From CAVPJC01 sp963705155 (GTDB lineage Bacteria; Chloroflexota; Anaerolineae; Anaerolineales; UBA4823), in contig CAVPJC010000019.1 of the NCBI GenBank assembly GCA_963705155.1, positions 1 to 64,000 on the forward strand: a stretch of 64,000 nt of DNA, in the 5' to 3' direction. Below the pieces are notes generated by a model that was not told where the DNA came from, ran no database searches, and saw only the letters and a list, made by a program, of their open reading frames with translations. A program made the position numbers and the translations under genes. Numbering within the stretch: position 1 is the first letter of the stretch; each line of letters starts with the position of its first letter. Shown in pieces: positions 10,471 to 19,434 of this stretch.

Positions 10471-10499
10471 GATGTTGGTCCTGTTCGATCTGTGTGCGC

Positions 10500-11285
10500 T
10501 TATTTCCAGCGGGTCAGTATGGTCTCGCGCTGGAACAGGCGCACGGCAAAATAAATCATCAGAGCATCCACCGCCAGCATCACCACGGCAAAGATCAGCA
10601 CCAGCGAGCGGTTGATGAAGAACAAACCGGAAATTTGGCCGAAGAACACCGCCAGCAGCGGCAGGATCACCACCGCCGAAAGCTGCTCGGCGACGCGCGG
10701 GTCGTTGACGCGCGACGAGACCATGATGCTGAAGTTGACCGAGAGCACCGCCAGCAGCGGGCCAACCAGGATGACCGCCAGCCACCACATTGGGTCCAGC
10801 AGGGCCGCCAGCACGTTGCGGCTGGCGGCGATCAGCGCCGAACCAGCCACGTAGATGAGGAAACCGATCCAGGTGGCGCCCACCGCCGGGATGACCGCCG
10901 CCAGGTTCTTGCCTGCCAGCAGCTCGGCGGTGGTGATGGGGGTCGCAAGGAGCGGCTCGAGGCTGCGGGTGGTTTTCTCACCGACGATCGAATAGGCGGC
11001 GATATTGACCGGGATGATCAGCGGCGACATCATAAACAGCAGCATAAACTGGCCGACCATGAAAACCTGAAAACACTCCCCGCCGCTCAGCCCTTCGGCG
11101 CAGTTTTTTAGAAAGGAGGCCGGCATTTCGGCGGTCATGGCGTCGCCGGCGCCGCGCATGGTGTAGAGCATGATCAACGGCATGGCGGTGAAGAGCAGCG
11201 GCATAAAGATGACCGTCGAGAGCACCAGCTTATTCTTGAAGACTTCGGCCCACTCTTTGAGGATGATCGTTTTGATTTTGTGCAT
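10500..11285 (-). CDS. ABC-2 type exporter permease (NatB-like)
   Basis: Intact 261-residue integral membrane protein with about six helices. It begins with the cytoplasmic MHKIKTIILKEWAEVFKNK typical of ABC-2 permeases. The region around VGEKTTRSLEPLLATPITTAELLAGK is the signature stretch of NatB/ABC-2 families. Its ATG is three bases past the stop of the ATPase gene, so the two are translationally coupled. The substrate is unknown; relatives export sodium, drugs or lipids. Confidence 0.9.
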   Translation of the reverse strand: MHKIKTIILKEWAEVFKNKLVLSTVIFMPLLFTAMPLIMLYTMRGAGDAMTAEMPASFLKNCAEGLSGGECFQVFMVGQFMLLFMMSPLIIPVNIAAYSIVGEKTTRSLEPLLATPITTAELLAGKNLAAVIPAVGATWIGFLIYVAGSALIAASRNVLAALLDPMWWLAVILVGPLLAVLSVNFSIMVSSRVNDPRVAEQLSAVVILPLLAVFFGQISGLFFINRSLVLIFAVVMLAVDALMIYFAVRLFQRETILTRWK

Positions 11286-11287
11286 GG

Positions 11288-12196
11288 TTATGAGGCCTTC
11301 ACCAACTGCAGATAGACATCTTCCAACGAGTGGCGCAATTCGCCGACGAACTGCACATCGGCGCCGGCGCCGACCAGTAATCGGATGATCTCAGGGTTGT
11401 GGGCGTCAGGATCGTCGAGGGTGACGACCAGCTTGTTGTCCACGGCGCGGGCATCCTTGACAAAGGCCAATCCGAGCACCAGATTGGTGAACTGTTCCTG
11501 CACGAGGCGCAGGTGGAACACCACCTTGCGCCCGAAGACCTGCGTGCGCAGGTTGGCGGGCGTATCTTCCACCAGCAGGCGGCTTTTGAAGACGCCTACC
11601 CGGTCGCACAGCCGGTCGGCCTCATCCAGGTTGTGGGTGCACAGGAAGATGGTGCGCCCCTCCTTGCGCAGCTCCTCGATGGCGTCCCGCACCAGGCGGG
11701 CGGCTTCAGGATCCAGCCCGGCGGTGGGTTCATCCAGGAACAGGATGCGCGGCTCGTGCAGCAAGGCGCGCGCAATTGCCAGCTTTTGCTTCATGCCCTT
11801 CGAGAATGTGCCGGCTTCGTCCTGGCGGCGATCCCATAATCCCAGCATGCGCAGGTATTTTTCAACCTGGCCTTTGACGTCTTTGACTTCGTACAGGTTG
11901 GCGTAGATCTCCAGGTTGTATTCGGCGCTCAGGTTATCGTACATGCCGGGCGATTCGGTGAGAATGCCCACCGAGCGGCGGATCTGCTGGTCGTCTTTGC
12001 CGATGCTGAAGCCGTTGACCGTGGCGCTGCCGCCGCTGGGGCCGATCAGGCTGGTGAGCATGCGCACGGTGGTGGTTTTGCCGGCCCCGTTGGGCCCCAG
12101 GAAGCCAAACACTTCGCCTTCCTTGACCTGCAGGGAGAGGCGGTCGACGGCGAGGTTATCGCCAAATTTCTTGCTCAGGTTTTCGGTGAGGATCAT
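11288..12196 (-). CDS. ABC transporter ATP-binding protein (NatA-like)
   Basis: Intact 302-residue ATPase energising the adjacent ABC-2 permease. Walker A is GPNGAGKTTT (~residue 35), the signature region FSKGMKQKLAIARAL, Walker B ILFLDEPTAGLD and the switch histidine in LCTHNLDEAD. The last ~90 residues form the accessory domain common to NatA-type subunits. The operon order is ATPase, permease, zinc-ribbon membrane protein. Confidence 0.93.
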   Translation of the reverse strand: MILTENLSKKFGDNLAVDRLSLQVKEGEVFGFLGPNGAGKTTTVRMLTSLIGPSGGSATVNGFSIGKDDQQIRRSVGILTESPGMYDNLSAEYNLEIYANLYEVKDVKGQVEKYLRMLGLWDRRQDEAGTFSKGMKQKLAIARALLHEPRILFLDEPTAGLDPEAARLVRDAIEELRKEGRTIFLCTHNLDEADRLCDRVGVFKSRLLVEDTPANLRTQVFGRKVVFHLRLVQEQFTNLVLGLAFVKDARAVDNKLVVTLDDPDAHNPEIIRLLVGAGADVQFVGELRHSLEDVYLQLVKAS

Positions 12197-12360
12197 CGTG
12201 AGTGATTGGGGAGCGAATGTGATGAAGGGTAAAGTTGATTGGTGCAGGATGCAACGAGTATTATTTTACCGCGAGATCAAGCTGCTGGCCCTGTCCGATA
12301 GTCTAGGATATCAGTCCGGGAAAAAGGACATGGTAAGATCAAGGCCGTTTTGACATCAGT

Positions 12361-12480
12361 TTAGCCGGGCAGCTTCTGCACGGTGCGGATGCCGCACCCG
12401 GCTTTGAGCAGATGTGCAGCAAAAGAACGGCGCACGGTGTCGCAGCCCGCATTTTTCGAAAGGCCAGCTTGAGCACCGCA
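12361..12480 (-). pseudogene. Decayed tyrosine recombinase (integrase) C-terminal remnant
   Basis: Minus-strand frame reads RRSFAAHLLKAGCGIRTVQK then LPG and stop. This matches the box II region of tyrosine recombinases (usually RHSFATHLLEAGxDIRxVQxLLGH). The HxLRH pattern is degraded to DTVRR, and the sequence stops before the catalytic tyrosine. No other part of the enzyme is readable nearby, so it is a relic of a past integration event. Confidence 0.65.
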
Positions 12481-12763
12481 GCACCGATGGATTATTGGCT
12501 GGTTTCGGATTGCGCTGGATGGCTTTTTGATTGTACAATTTGTGCACCAAATATGAGATGGCACAAGCATCTGGGCGAAAGTTTGGGAATGCAAAACACC
12601 TCAGGTGGATCGTTGCGAATATGCTGGGCGTTGCAGCCATCCGCATGAAAATCTGCAAAACATGCGAGTTAGTCGCCCGGCGCGATGCGGGCGTCGCCCC
12701 GCTGTGGGATTGCATCTACCGCACGCCCCGCTGGGATGAGGCAAGCCTGGCTCGAGGAGAACC
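12481..12763. other. Gene-poor stretch between integrase relic and YhfC-like gene
   Basis: About 280 bases with short overlapping frames only and no recognisable product. AT-richer segments around 12520-12550 could hold promoter elements, but I cannot assign a gene to them. It may contain further eroded mobile-element sequence. Confidence 0.35.
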
Positions 12764-13648
12764 CTACCCAAACCGGGAGTTATCCAGCGCTTCGGGAGAT
12801 TCGACGGTTTCCACGCGTGCCAGCGCCGGGGGCGGAGGCAGCGGCGTTTCGGCCAGGGGAATTGGCTGCGGCTCGGGTTGGCGCAGGGCAAAGAGCATCA
12901 AGAGGCTGATCAGGCTGAAGACGCCCACCGCTGCCTCGGCGGCGTAAACGCCGCGGGTTCCCATGATGTACACGGTGGCAGCGTCAATCACGGCGTGCCA
13001 CAGCACTGCCAGCCACACCCAGAACGCCTGGCGGCGGGTGAAGGTCTGCAGCACCAGCACGGCAAAGGTGATCTGCACCGGCAGGGTCATGGCGCGTTCC
13101 AGGGCGCCCAGCAGGCTGTCATACCAGGCTGCCCCCCAGTAAGCGCTCAGCTGCTGGCGGGCAATTTCCAGCTGGTCGGCGGGCACCACCTGAGCCAGGT
13201 CAACGCCGCGCAGGGAGAGGCGGGACACGAATGTGATCAGCACCAGTGCACCCAGCAGAATGGCTTCCGCGCCGCCGTGCCCGGCGCCGACCATAACGGC
13301 TTTGCGCCAGGTGCGGGCGTCTCTGGCCCACCAGCGAAAGGTGGCGTAGCGGGTCAGTTCTTCCCACAGGCCGGCGCTCAGCCCCAGGATCACAGCATTC
13401 ACCGGCAGTTGCCACGCGGCAGGGGGGGCGGGAAGCACGCCGCGCTCAAACAGCAGGGTCAGGGCGGCGTTGAAAGGGATATGCCCGATCTGCGAGAGGA
13501 TCAACGTGCCGGCGCCGATCCACCACAGGCTCCAGCCCAGCTTGAAGCGCCGCGTCAGGATAATGCCCAGCGCCACCGGCAGGCCGATCATCAGCAGCCC
13601 GTTGGCGGCGTAGGTTACATAAAGAATGGGATTGACTTGGAGTTCCAT
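12764..13648 (-). CDS. YhfC-family intramembrane glutamic protease-like protein
   Basis: About 295 residues with roughly eight hydrophobic helices. The characteristic polar motifs are EELTRY, GHGGAEA and WHAVIDA, all inside membrane segments. They match the YhfC/PrsW-related family proposed to be intramembrane peptidases. ATG 13648 (MELQVNPILY) is preferred because the frame upstream encodes Arg/Pro-rich sequence without domain character. The C-terminal ~45 residues are Pro-rich and cytoplasmic. Substrate unknown. A membrane-bound sigma-like protein is encoded divergently next door, so regulated proteolysis is conceivable but only a guess. Confidence 0.8.
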   Translation of the reverse strand: MELQVNPILYVTYAANGLLMIGLPVALGIILTRRFKLGWSLWWIGAGTLILSQIGHIPFNAALTLLFERGVLPAPPAAWQLPVNAVILGLSAGLWEELTRYATFRWWARDARTWRKAVMVGAGHGGAEAILLGALVLITFVSRLSLRGVDLAQVVPADQLEIARQQLSAYWGAAWYDSLLGALERAMTLPVQITFAVLVLQTFTRRQAFWVWLAVLWHAVIDAATVYIMGTRGVYAAEAAVGVFSLISLLMLFALRQPEPQPIPLAETPLPPPPALARVETVESPEALDNSRFG

Positions 13649-13866
13649 ATCAACGCGTACCCGGGTCAGACCCAAGTATAACCCCAATCTATGCCGCTGT
13701 TCAGGCCGGAAACTGCCTATTGCTGCAATTCTCGCCGGGGGTCCATGCCCGGGTGGAAACACCTGGCTTAAACCGAGATACAATTGCTCCAGATTGATGA
13801 ACGCATCAGGTCAATCCTCATTTACTTGGTAGAATCAAACCAGCGTTTTCCTGATCAGATCGACCC

Positions 13867-16176
13867 GTGGGAACAATGTTAATCCCGGAACCCGAGCTCT
13901 CCTCCGATCTGGAGTGGCTGCTGCAGAGCACGCAGGGCAGCCCGGCCCTCCTGATGGAAACTGTCTATCGCGAATACGGCGCCTTCATCTACCGCCTGGG
14001 CCAGGCGCAGGTGGGTGAGGCAAGCGCAGCTCAAGTGCTGCAGGATACCCTGCTGGCAATCGTGAAACACCGGCGCAGGTACCGCCCAGAAGTGGGTCTC
14101 AAGAGCTGGGTGTGTCTGCTGGCGCTGCAAGCCTGCAGCAGGTTGGTCCGCCCGTCTCTTGCAACAAAAACCGCTCTCCACGCCGCCAGGGATGCCAGTC
14201 TGTGGCCTGCCCTGGACAACCTGGGCGAGCGCCTGCGCAAACCGGCTCTGCTCTATTACATCTGCGAGCTGTCCCCGGGAGAGATCGCCCGGGTGTTGGA
14301 GCTGCGGGAGAGCGAAGTACAGGCGCGTCTGAATACAACTCGCCTGGCGCTGGCAGCCTGCCTGCCGGAGAGCGAGACGGCGGGTCAGGTTGATGCACGC
14401 CTGCGGCGCTCGCTGCTGAGGCGCTGGCCTTTGCCGGAAGCGGGCGACGCCACCCTGGAACAGGCGGCAGCGGCGGCGTTCACACGTCTGAAGCACAGCC
14501 AGCTTCATGCCAGCCGCCTGGGGCGGCTCGTGCAGATGGCTTTCATCGCCGTCATCCTGATCCTGATCGTTGGCGCCGGCTGGCTTACCCGCCAGGTGGC
14601 AACCAGCAGCATTCCTCAGATCCGTCAGGTGGTGGTGACCCAGATTGTGCGAGTGCCGGTGACCCGCACCCCCGCGCCGGCGCCCACGCTCACCCCAACC
14701 CGCCCGCCGCTCCAGTCGCTCGTTTTCGACGCCAGCGAAGCTGCCATTCGCCAGCGCATGTCTGTGAGCCGCAGCCTGTGGCCCGGAGCCTATGTTGAAG
14801 CGCAGCTGGTGCATTACGGCCCGCCGGATTACATTGGACCACCGCGCATTTTTCGCAACCAGGTCTGGGTGCAGAACCCCACCCAATCCCAGACCCCGGA
14901 ACGGATGCTGCTCCTGACCGGCGGCCCGGTCGAACCCTCCCGGGCCCAGCTGGTGCAGGGCGCCGATGTGTATGAAATCGACCTGCTCTCCGGGCTTTCT
15001 TACCGCCGCACGCTGAACGAGCCGAGCATCCCCACGTTTTACAGCTCGGCGCAGATGTTTTTGATGGGCAACGACGTCCTGGGGGTTTCCAGCTTCGATG
15101 ACGGCTCGGCGCTGATCCGCATGCTGTTTGCTGAAGGCCTGGCAGCCAGTGAGGGCCAATTGAGCCTGGCTTTTACTGCCCGTATGCTCGGCCGCGACAC
15201 CTTGGTGGTTGAGCATACCCTGGGAGGTGTCCTGCGCGAGCGTTTCTGGGTGGATGCACTGGTTGGCCTGGTGCTGCGGTGGGAACGTTACGCGGCCGGC
15301 AGCCAGCGCACCGTCACCGACGAGATCGCCGTCACGCAGCTTGACTTTGAGGCGGATTTTCCGGATGAAGTGCTATCAACAACCTTCTTCTGGCGCAGCC
15401 CGCTGGCGTGGGATGTGCTCCGCCGGGGTGCCCATCCCGGGCGCAGCTTTGCCGCGCCCCTGAACACGCGCCAACGCCGCTCTGAACCGCCGCCTCCGCC
15501 GCCAGATTTCGACCCCGCCGGCGCTCCGCTGGCGTTCCAATGGTCACTGGCGGGCAGCCGCGGTCTGCTGCCGGGCAGCAGTGCTGAAATTTTCGCCGGA
15601 GGCTATCTGCTGGGTGTGGCAGAAATGGGCGATCCCTGGGACCTGGTGTGCAAACGCTCACCGGATGGGCGCAGCATCGCCTTTTTGGAGGGCTCCGGCG
15701 TCCCGGCCGGGCTGTTTGCATCCGCCGGGCCGTTCTGGTTGGATCTGGCCGATCCATCCGTTGTTCACAATGCCCTGCCCAATGCCGAGGTGGTGAGCAG
15801 CGATTTTGCCTTCTCGCCAGACGGCCGCCGCCTGGCCTTTTGGGGCTGTGGCGGCGCGCCGGGTAATTGCGGCATTTATATCCATGATCTGCAAACCCGC
15901 ATCAATCGCAAGCTGGGCGCGTTGGATGACGGCGCCGCCTTCTTTACCTGGAGCCTGGATGGCATGCGCCTGGCCCTGGTGGGGGCGCGCTCGGCGCCGA
16001 AATTTGCCACAAGTTTCATCGTGCTGAATGTGGACAGCGCTGTGATTGAATTTGAAAGCCCGGTGAGCGACTGGCCTTATCAGATACCAGGGGACGCCCC
16101 CGCATGGAGCCGCGAAAATTCCCTGGGAAGCGCACCGCGCGGCCTGGAAGGGTGTTCCGGGAGACCCGGTTCATGA
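13867..16176 (+). CDS. ECF sigma-like/transmembrane/LolA-RseB-like/propeller fusion protein (paralogue 1)
   Basis: Roughly 769 residues with an unusual order. Residues ~10-175 resemble ECF sigma regions 2 and 4 (YREYGAFIYRLGQ; LKSWVCLLAL; LSPGEIARVLELRESEVQARL as the helix-turn-helix). One transmembrane helix follows at ~222-242 (MAFIAVILILIVGAG), then a Thr/Pro linker. A domain of ~220 residues with a LolA/RseB-like pattern comes next (RERFWVDALVGLVLRWER). Propeller-type repeats end the protein (FSPDGRRLAFWGCG, WSLDGMRLALVG). The start is GTG 13867 or ATG 13876. The domains suggest a membrane-tethered transcription regulator with an outside sensor. The sigma part is degenerate, so it may not bind RNA polymerase. 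Confidence 0.75.
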   Translation: MGTMLIPEPELSSDLEWLLQSTQGSPALLMETVYREYGAFIYRLGQAQVGEASAAQVLQDTLLAIVKHRRRYRPEVGLKSWVCLLALQACSRLVRPSLATKTALHAARDASLWPALDNLGERLRKPALLYYICELSPGEIARVLELRESEVQARLNTTRLALAACLPESETAGQVDARLRRSLLRRWPLPEAGDATLEQAAAAAFTRLKHSQLHASRLGRLVQMAFIAVILILIVGAGWLTRQVATSSIPQIRQVVVTQIVRVPVTRTPAPAPTLTPTRPPLQSLVFDASEAAIRQRMSVSRSLWPGAYVEAQLVHYGPPDYIGPPRIFRNQVWVQNPTQSQTPERMLLLTGGPVEPSRAQLVQGADVYEIDLLSGLSYRRTLNEPSIPTFYSSAQMFLMGNDVLGVSSFDDGSALIRMLFAEGLAASEGQLSLAFTARMLGRDTLVVEHTLGGVLRERFWVDALVGLVLRWERYAAGSQRTVTDEIAVTQLDFEADFPDEVLSTTFFWRSPLAWDVLRRGAHPGRSFAAPLNTRQRRSEPPPPPPDFDPAGAPLAFQWSLAGSRGLLPGSSAEIFAGGYLLGVAEMGDPWDLVCKRSPDGRSIAFLEGSGVPAGLFASAGPFWLDLADPSVVHNALPNAEVVSSDFAFSPDGRRLAFWGCGGAPGNCGIYIHDLQTRINRKLGALDDGAAFFTWSLDGMRLALVGARSAPKFATSFIVLNVDSAVIEFESPVSDWPYQIPGDAPAWSRENSLGSAPRGLEGCSGRPGS

Positions 16177-16206
16177 CAGCCCGTGCGCCGGCGGCGGTGA
16201 GCGCAG

Positions 16207-18774
16207 ATGTCTAAGCCTTCCAGAAACCACATCCAACCGGTTGACCTGGCTCCTGAGGCGCAACTGGCCCCTGATCTGGAGTGGATGCTGCAGAGCCGCC
16301 AGATCAGCAGGGCCCTGCTGGCCGAAACGCTGTTGCGCGAATATTATCCCCGTCTCTGGCGAGCCGCCCTGGCGCTGCTGGGCGAGCCGTCCGCGGCTGT
16401 TCAGGCGGTGGTGGCTGTCATTTCCAACGCTGTGCTGGCGGCGGAGCGTTATCACGGCGGAGATATCGATGCCTGGCTGTTTGGAATTGCCTGGAAGGAG
16501 CTGCTGCAGGCCGGGAACCGGGCGGATCAAAAAGCAGCCTCCGCTGAGCAGCCGGTTGACGAAGTCCCCGGCTCACAGAACACGCCGCATCTGGCGGCCC
16601 ATTACCTGGCCCTGCCGGTGGTCGAGCGCCTGGCGCTTTGTGCGTCCCTGGTTCTTGAATGGACGCCGGGGCAGGTGGGCGCGGCGGCCGGGATCAGCAT
16701 GGACGAAGCCGAGCTGCTCATCTGGCGCGCCCGGCGCAGCCTGGATCACGCTTCTCAGGATGCCGGTGCGCAGTCTGCCGGTGTTGGCGCCTGGCTCAGA
16801 GCCAGGGCCAACCGGCTGCCCGCCGGAGAAGAAGGGCTTGCAGACATCCTGCAGCAAAGCCTCGAGCAGGTCAACCGGCGTGTCCGGCTGCGCGGGCGTC
16901 TCCCGGCAGCCAACGATTTCCCGGTCCTGGCGTTGGTGCTGGCCCTGGTAGCCGGGACGCTCTGGGCTGCCGGTCGTTTTCTGGCGGAGCCGCCTGCCGC
17001 TCCCACTGCCCCGCAGCCGGCGGCGGTCGCCAGCATACCCACCCGAACCCAGACCCCGCGTCCCAGCATCACCCCGCCACCGAGTCCCACCTCCACCGCT
17101 ACGCCGGTGGGCGTCTTCTACGCCGCCGCCCCCGGGGAGAGCCTGGCTGTAATCGCCGCTTCGCTGGATGTGAGTGTGGATGAACTGCGCCGCCTGAACC
17201 GCATCCCGCAGGGTGTGAGTCAGGCACAGGGGCAGGGACAGTTGCTGCTCATCCCCGGCAGGCTGGACCCCGGTGAGCTGCGCCAGGCGACCCCGGTGAC
17301 GCCGGTCACGCTGACCCAGCAGCTCATACCTCCCCAGATCGGGGATGAGATCAATACCGAGGCGTTTTTCCAGCAGCCTGACTTTTCCACCGCCTGGCTG
17401 GACGTCCTGATTCTGCTGCACAGCCCGCTCCGCAGCCAGTCGGACCGCTTATCCTGGCGGATGCAGTTCTGGCTTAGTCCTCCCCAGTTCCTGGTGATCA
17501 CCGGTCCTGCCGGGGATGACCCGATCGATGTGCTCTTAGGGGATGAGCAAGACGGCTATATCGCCCATCCGGGGGCGGGCAATCTGTGGTTTAAATCGCT
17601 GTCCCTGTCAGGCGAGGAATTCGACGACCTTGATCCGCTTTGGTTAATCGGTTTAATCCAGGTGATTGAGTGGTTTGACATGCCAGCTCAGCGCAGTGTC
17701 ATCGTGGCTGAAGATCTTCTGGCAGACCGCCCGGTGTGGGTGGTGGAGGATTTCGACGAATCTGAACGGGTGGTCTCTCGCCGCTGGATCGACCAGATAA
17801 CCGGTTTCACCCTGCGCAGGTTGTGGCTTATCCAGCAGCCGCTCGATGAGCTTGAAGGTGTTTTTCCGGATGAAGTCATCGCGCAAGCGGTCGCCTTCGA
17901 CATCGACATGCCCCAGGAGCTTTTCAATCCCAGGCTGCCGTGGCGCGGCGGGTATGCCGGCGATCCAAGCGGCGCGCCAGTGCCGGTCAACGCCCCGCCG
18001 TTCGCGTGGACGGCGCCGACCTTCTGGTCGGCGCCGCCCCTGTGGTCGGAGCTGTCCAAGTGGTCGGAGCCGCTCTTGCGGACGATTTTTTCTAACGAAG
18101 CTCCGCCGTCTGATCTCGATATCTCCATCGGCAGCCTGGCGCTGCGTTACCGCTTTAATCAGGATGCCGATGAGCACCTCACCGAAATTTACGCCCGGGG
18201 CCATCTCCTTGGGGCGGCTGCCATGGGCAAGCCCTGGCGCAAATGGTGCCAGCGCTCTCCGGATGGGTTGAAGCTGGCCTTTATCGAACCCTCCAACCGG
18301 TTCAGCGATTTTCCCGTCTCGACCGCCGGTCCTTTCTGGCTGGATTTGACGGCCCCGGGCCAGATCAACATGGTCTACCCACAGGCTTCCAGGGTCAGCG
18401 CCTCCTTTGCTATTTCACCGGACAGCCAAAAGATTGCCTTCTGGGGCTGCGGTCGTCCGGAAGACCCGTGCGGGTTGTATGTTGAAGACCTGGACAATGC
18501 CTCGCTGCGCATGCTGTTTCCCGATCCGGCGGTGATGAGCGCCATCACCTGGAGCCCGGACGGGCTGAATCTAGCGGCAGTCAGCCAGGCTGGAGAGCTG
18601 ATCGTGGTGGGTGCGGAAGGCAGCGGGGTCGTGTACCGGGATGTTTATTCTCCCGGCAAAAGCCCGCTGCCGTGGGATGCGCCCGTGCTGGGCTGGGGTG
18701 TTCCCTTCCCGCCGGAAATGCAGCGCTTCGATGAATGCATCCTGCCGCCCGAGCAGGCGGCATCTGCTCCTTGA
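16207..18774 (+). CDS. ECF sigma-like/transmembrane/LysM/LolA-like/propeller fusion protein (paralogue 2)
   Basis: Intact 855-residue relative of the preceding gene, 30 bases downstream. It shares the N-terminal DLEWMLQS motif and a sigma-like domain (LALLGEPSAAVQAVV; WTPGQVGAAAGISMDEAELL). A transmembrane helix lies at ~239-261, followed by a Thr/Pro linker. A LysM domain at ~301-352 (ESLAVIAASLDVSVDELRRL) would bind peptidoglycan or chitin-like glycans. A LolA/RseB-like domain at ~380-600 (DRPVWVVEDFDESERVVSRR), a Trp-Ser hexapeptide repeat near ~600-625, and propeller blades (SPDSQKIAFWGCG; WSPDGLNLAAVS) complete it. The LysM module suggests sensing of the cell wall. Confidence 0.78.
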   Translation: MSKPSRNHIQPVDLAPEAQLAPDLEWMLQSRQISRALLAETLLREYYPRLWRAALALLGEPSAAVQAVVAVISNAVLAAERYHGGDIDAWLFGIAWKELLQAGNRADQKAASAEQPVDEVPGSQNTPHLAAHYLALPVVERLALCASLVLEWTPGQVGAAAGISMDEAELLIWRARRSLDHASQDAGAQSAGVGAWLRARANRLPAGEEGLADILQQSLEQVNRRVRLRGRLPAANDFPVLALVLALVAGTLWAAGRFLAEPPAAPTAPQPAAVASIPTRTQTPRPSITPPPSPTSTATPVGVFYAAAPGESLAVIAASLDVSVDELRRLNRIPQGVSQAQGQGQLLLIPGRLDPGELRQATPVTPVTLTQQLIPPQIGDEINTEAFFQQPDFSTAWLDVLILLHSPLRSQSDRLSWRMQFWLSPPQFLVITGPAGDDPIDVLLGDEQDGYIAHPGAGNLWFKSLSLSGEEFDDLDPLWLIGLIQVIEWFDMPAQRSVIVAEDLLADRPVWVVEDFDESERVVSRRWIDQITGFTLRRLWLIQQPLDELEGVFPDEVIAQAVAFDIDMPQELFNPRLPWRGGYAGDPSGAPVPVNAPPFAWTAPTFWSAPPLWSELSKWSEPLLRTIFSNEAPPSDLDISIGSLALRYRFNQDADEHLTEIYARGHLLGAAAMGKPWRKWCQRSPDGLKLAFIEPSNRFSDFPVSTAGPFWLDLTAPGQINMVYPQASRVSASFAISPDSQKIAFWGCGRPEDPCGLYVEDLDNASLRMLFPDPAVMSAITWSPDGLNLAAVSQAGELIVVGAEGSGVVYRDVYSPGKSPLPWDAPVLGWGVPFPPEMQRFDECILPPEQAASAP
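18008..18081 (+). repeat. 18-base in-gene tandem repeat encoding WS-x4 hexapeptides
   Basis: Four successive units WTAPTF, WSAPPL, WSELSK, WSEPLL are encoded by ~18-base repeats sharing TGGTCGG. They sit in the linker between the LolA-like and propeller domains of paralogue 2. Confidence 0.7.
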
Positions 18775-18799
18775 CAAGCGGCCCCTGCTCGTTTATATT
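18771..18799 (+). promoter_or_regulatory. Sigma-70-type promoter for the CBS gene
   Basis: TTGACA (18771-18776) and TATATT (18794-18799) are separated by 17 bases. The -35 box overlaps the TGA stop of the upstream fusion gene. Transcription would start near 18806, about 30 bases before the CBS start codon, leaving room for the GAGAGGAGG ribosome site. Confidence 0.75.
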
Positions 18800-18836
18800 G
18801 CGGGGCATCCCGGATCACTCTCGAGAGGAGGAAGCC

Positions 18837-19253
18837 ATGCCCAATAAAGTTCGCGATTGGATGAGCAGCCCGGTGGTGGTGGTTGACCCCGACAGCAGCG
18901 TTTCTTACGCGTTGACGTTGATGCGCCGCCGCAGGATCCACAGCGTCGTGATCGACCTGAGCAGCAAGACGCCTGCCTACGGCATTGTCACCGCCACCGA
19001 TATTCGTGATAAGATCATCGCCGCCGACCGCAATCCGGCCGAGACGCGCATCCGCGAGATCATGACCGCCCCGGTCATCACCGGCAGCCCGGATTGGACT
19101 CTGAAAGAGTGCTCGACGCATATGCAGGAACGCGGCATCCACCACCTGCCGATTGCCGATGCAGACGGTACCCTGATCGGTTTAATCTCTGCCACCGATA
19201 TTTTCCAGGCGGCGGAGGAAATTGGCTGGGGTCGAAACGGCGAAACGACCTGA
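18837..19253 (+). CDS. CBS domain pair protein
   Basis: Intact 138-residue stand-alone CBS pair (Bateman module), a cytoplasmic adenine-nucleotide-binding regulator. CBS1 begins VRDWMSSPVVVVDPDSSVSY and CBS2 begins IREIMTAPVITGSPDWTLK; each ends with the GIVTATD/GLISATD strand. ATG 18837 is set by GAGAGGAGGAAGCC. It has its own promoter and a terminator hairpin after the stop, so it is monocistronic. The partner protein is unknown. It lies upstream of the 2-oxoacid dehydrogenase operon but is not joined to it. Confidence 0.92.
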   Translation: MPNKVRDWMSSPVVVVDPDSSVSYALTLMRRRRIHSVVIDLSSKTPAYGIVTATDIRDKIIAADRNPAETRIREIMTAPVITGSPDWTLKECSTHMQERGIHHLPIADADGTLIGLISATDIFQAAEEIGWGRNGETT

Positions 19254-19322
19254 AAAATAAGAGCATTCTGGTATAATTTTCCGGATTAACTCGGTACCTG
19301 ACAATATCCAAATCCTAAAACG

Positions 19323-19347
19323 CCGGGGTCGCCCCGGTGTTATTTTG
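19323..19347 (+). terminator. Probable rho-independent terminator after the CBS gene
   Basis: CCGGGG-TCG-CCCCGG stem-loop (19323-19337) followed by TGTTATTTT, about 70 bases after the CBS stop codon. Confidence 0.6.
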
Positions 19348-19353
19348 TGGGAC

Positions 19354-19434
19354 TTACGCAGTTGGCGGGGGATTGGGGGTGTTTGGGCGGGCGAAGCCCG
19401 CCCAAACACCCCCAACATTCCCTTGAATGCGTAA
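19354..19434. repeat. Palindromic MITE-like element with 20-bp hairpin
   Basis: Outer inverted ends TTACGCA (19354-19360) and TGCGTAA (19428-19434) enclose a near-perfect hairpin. The arms GGGGGTGTTTGGGCGGGC and its exact complement (19375-19392 and 19396-19413) are separated by GAA and extend two more pairs. There is no coding potential inside. The shape resembles a small non-autonomous transposable element or REP-type repeat. Confidence 0.65.

Noticed and set aside
12531..12947. 138-codon plus-strand gene
   Set aside because: Its second half is antisense to the YhfC-like gene and the first half shows no recognisable sequence.
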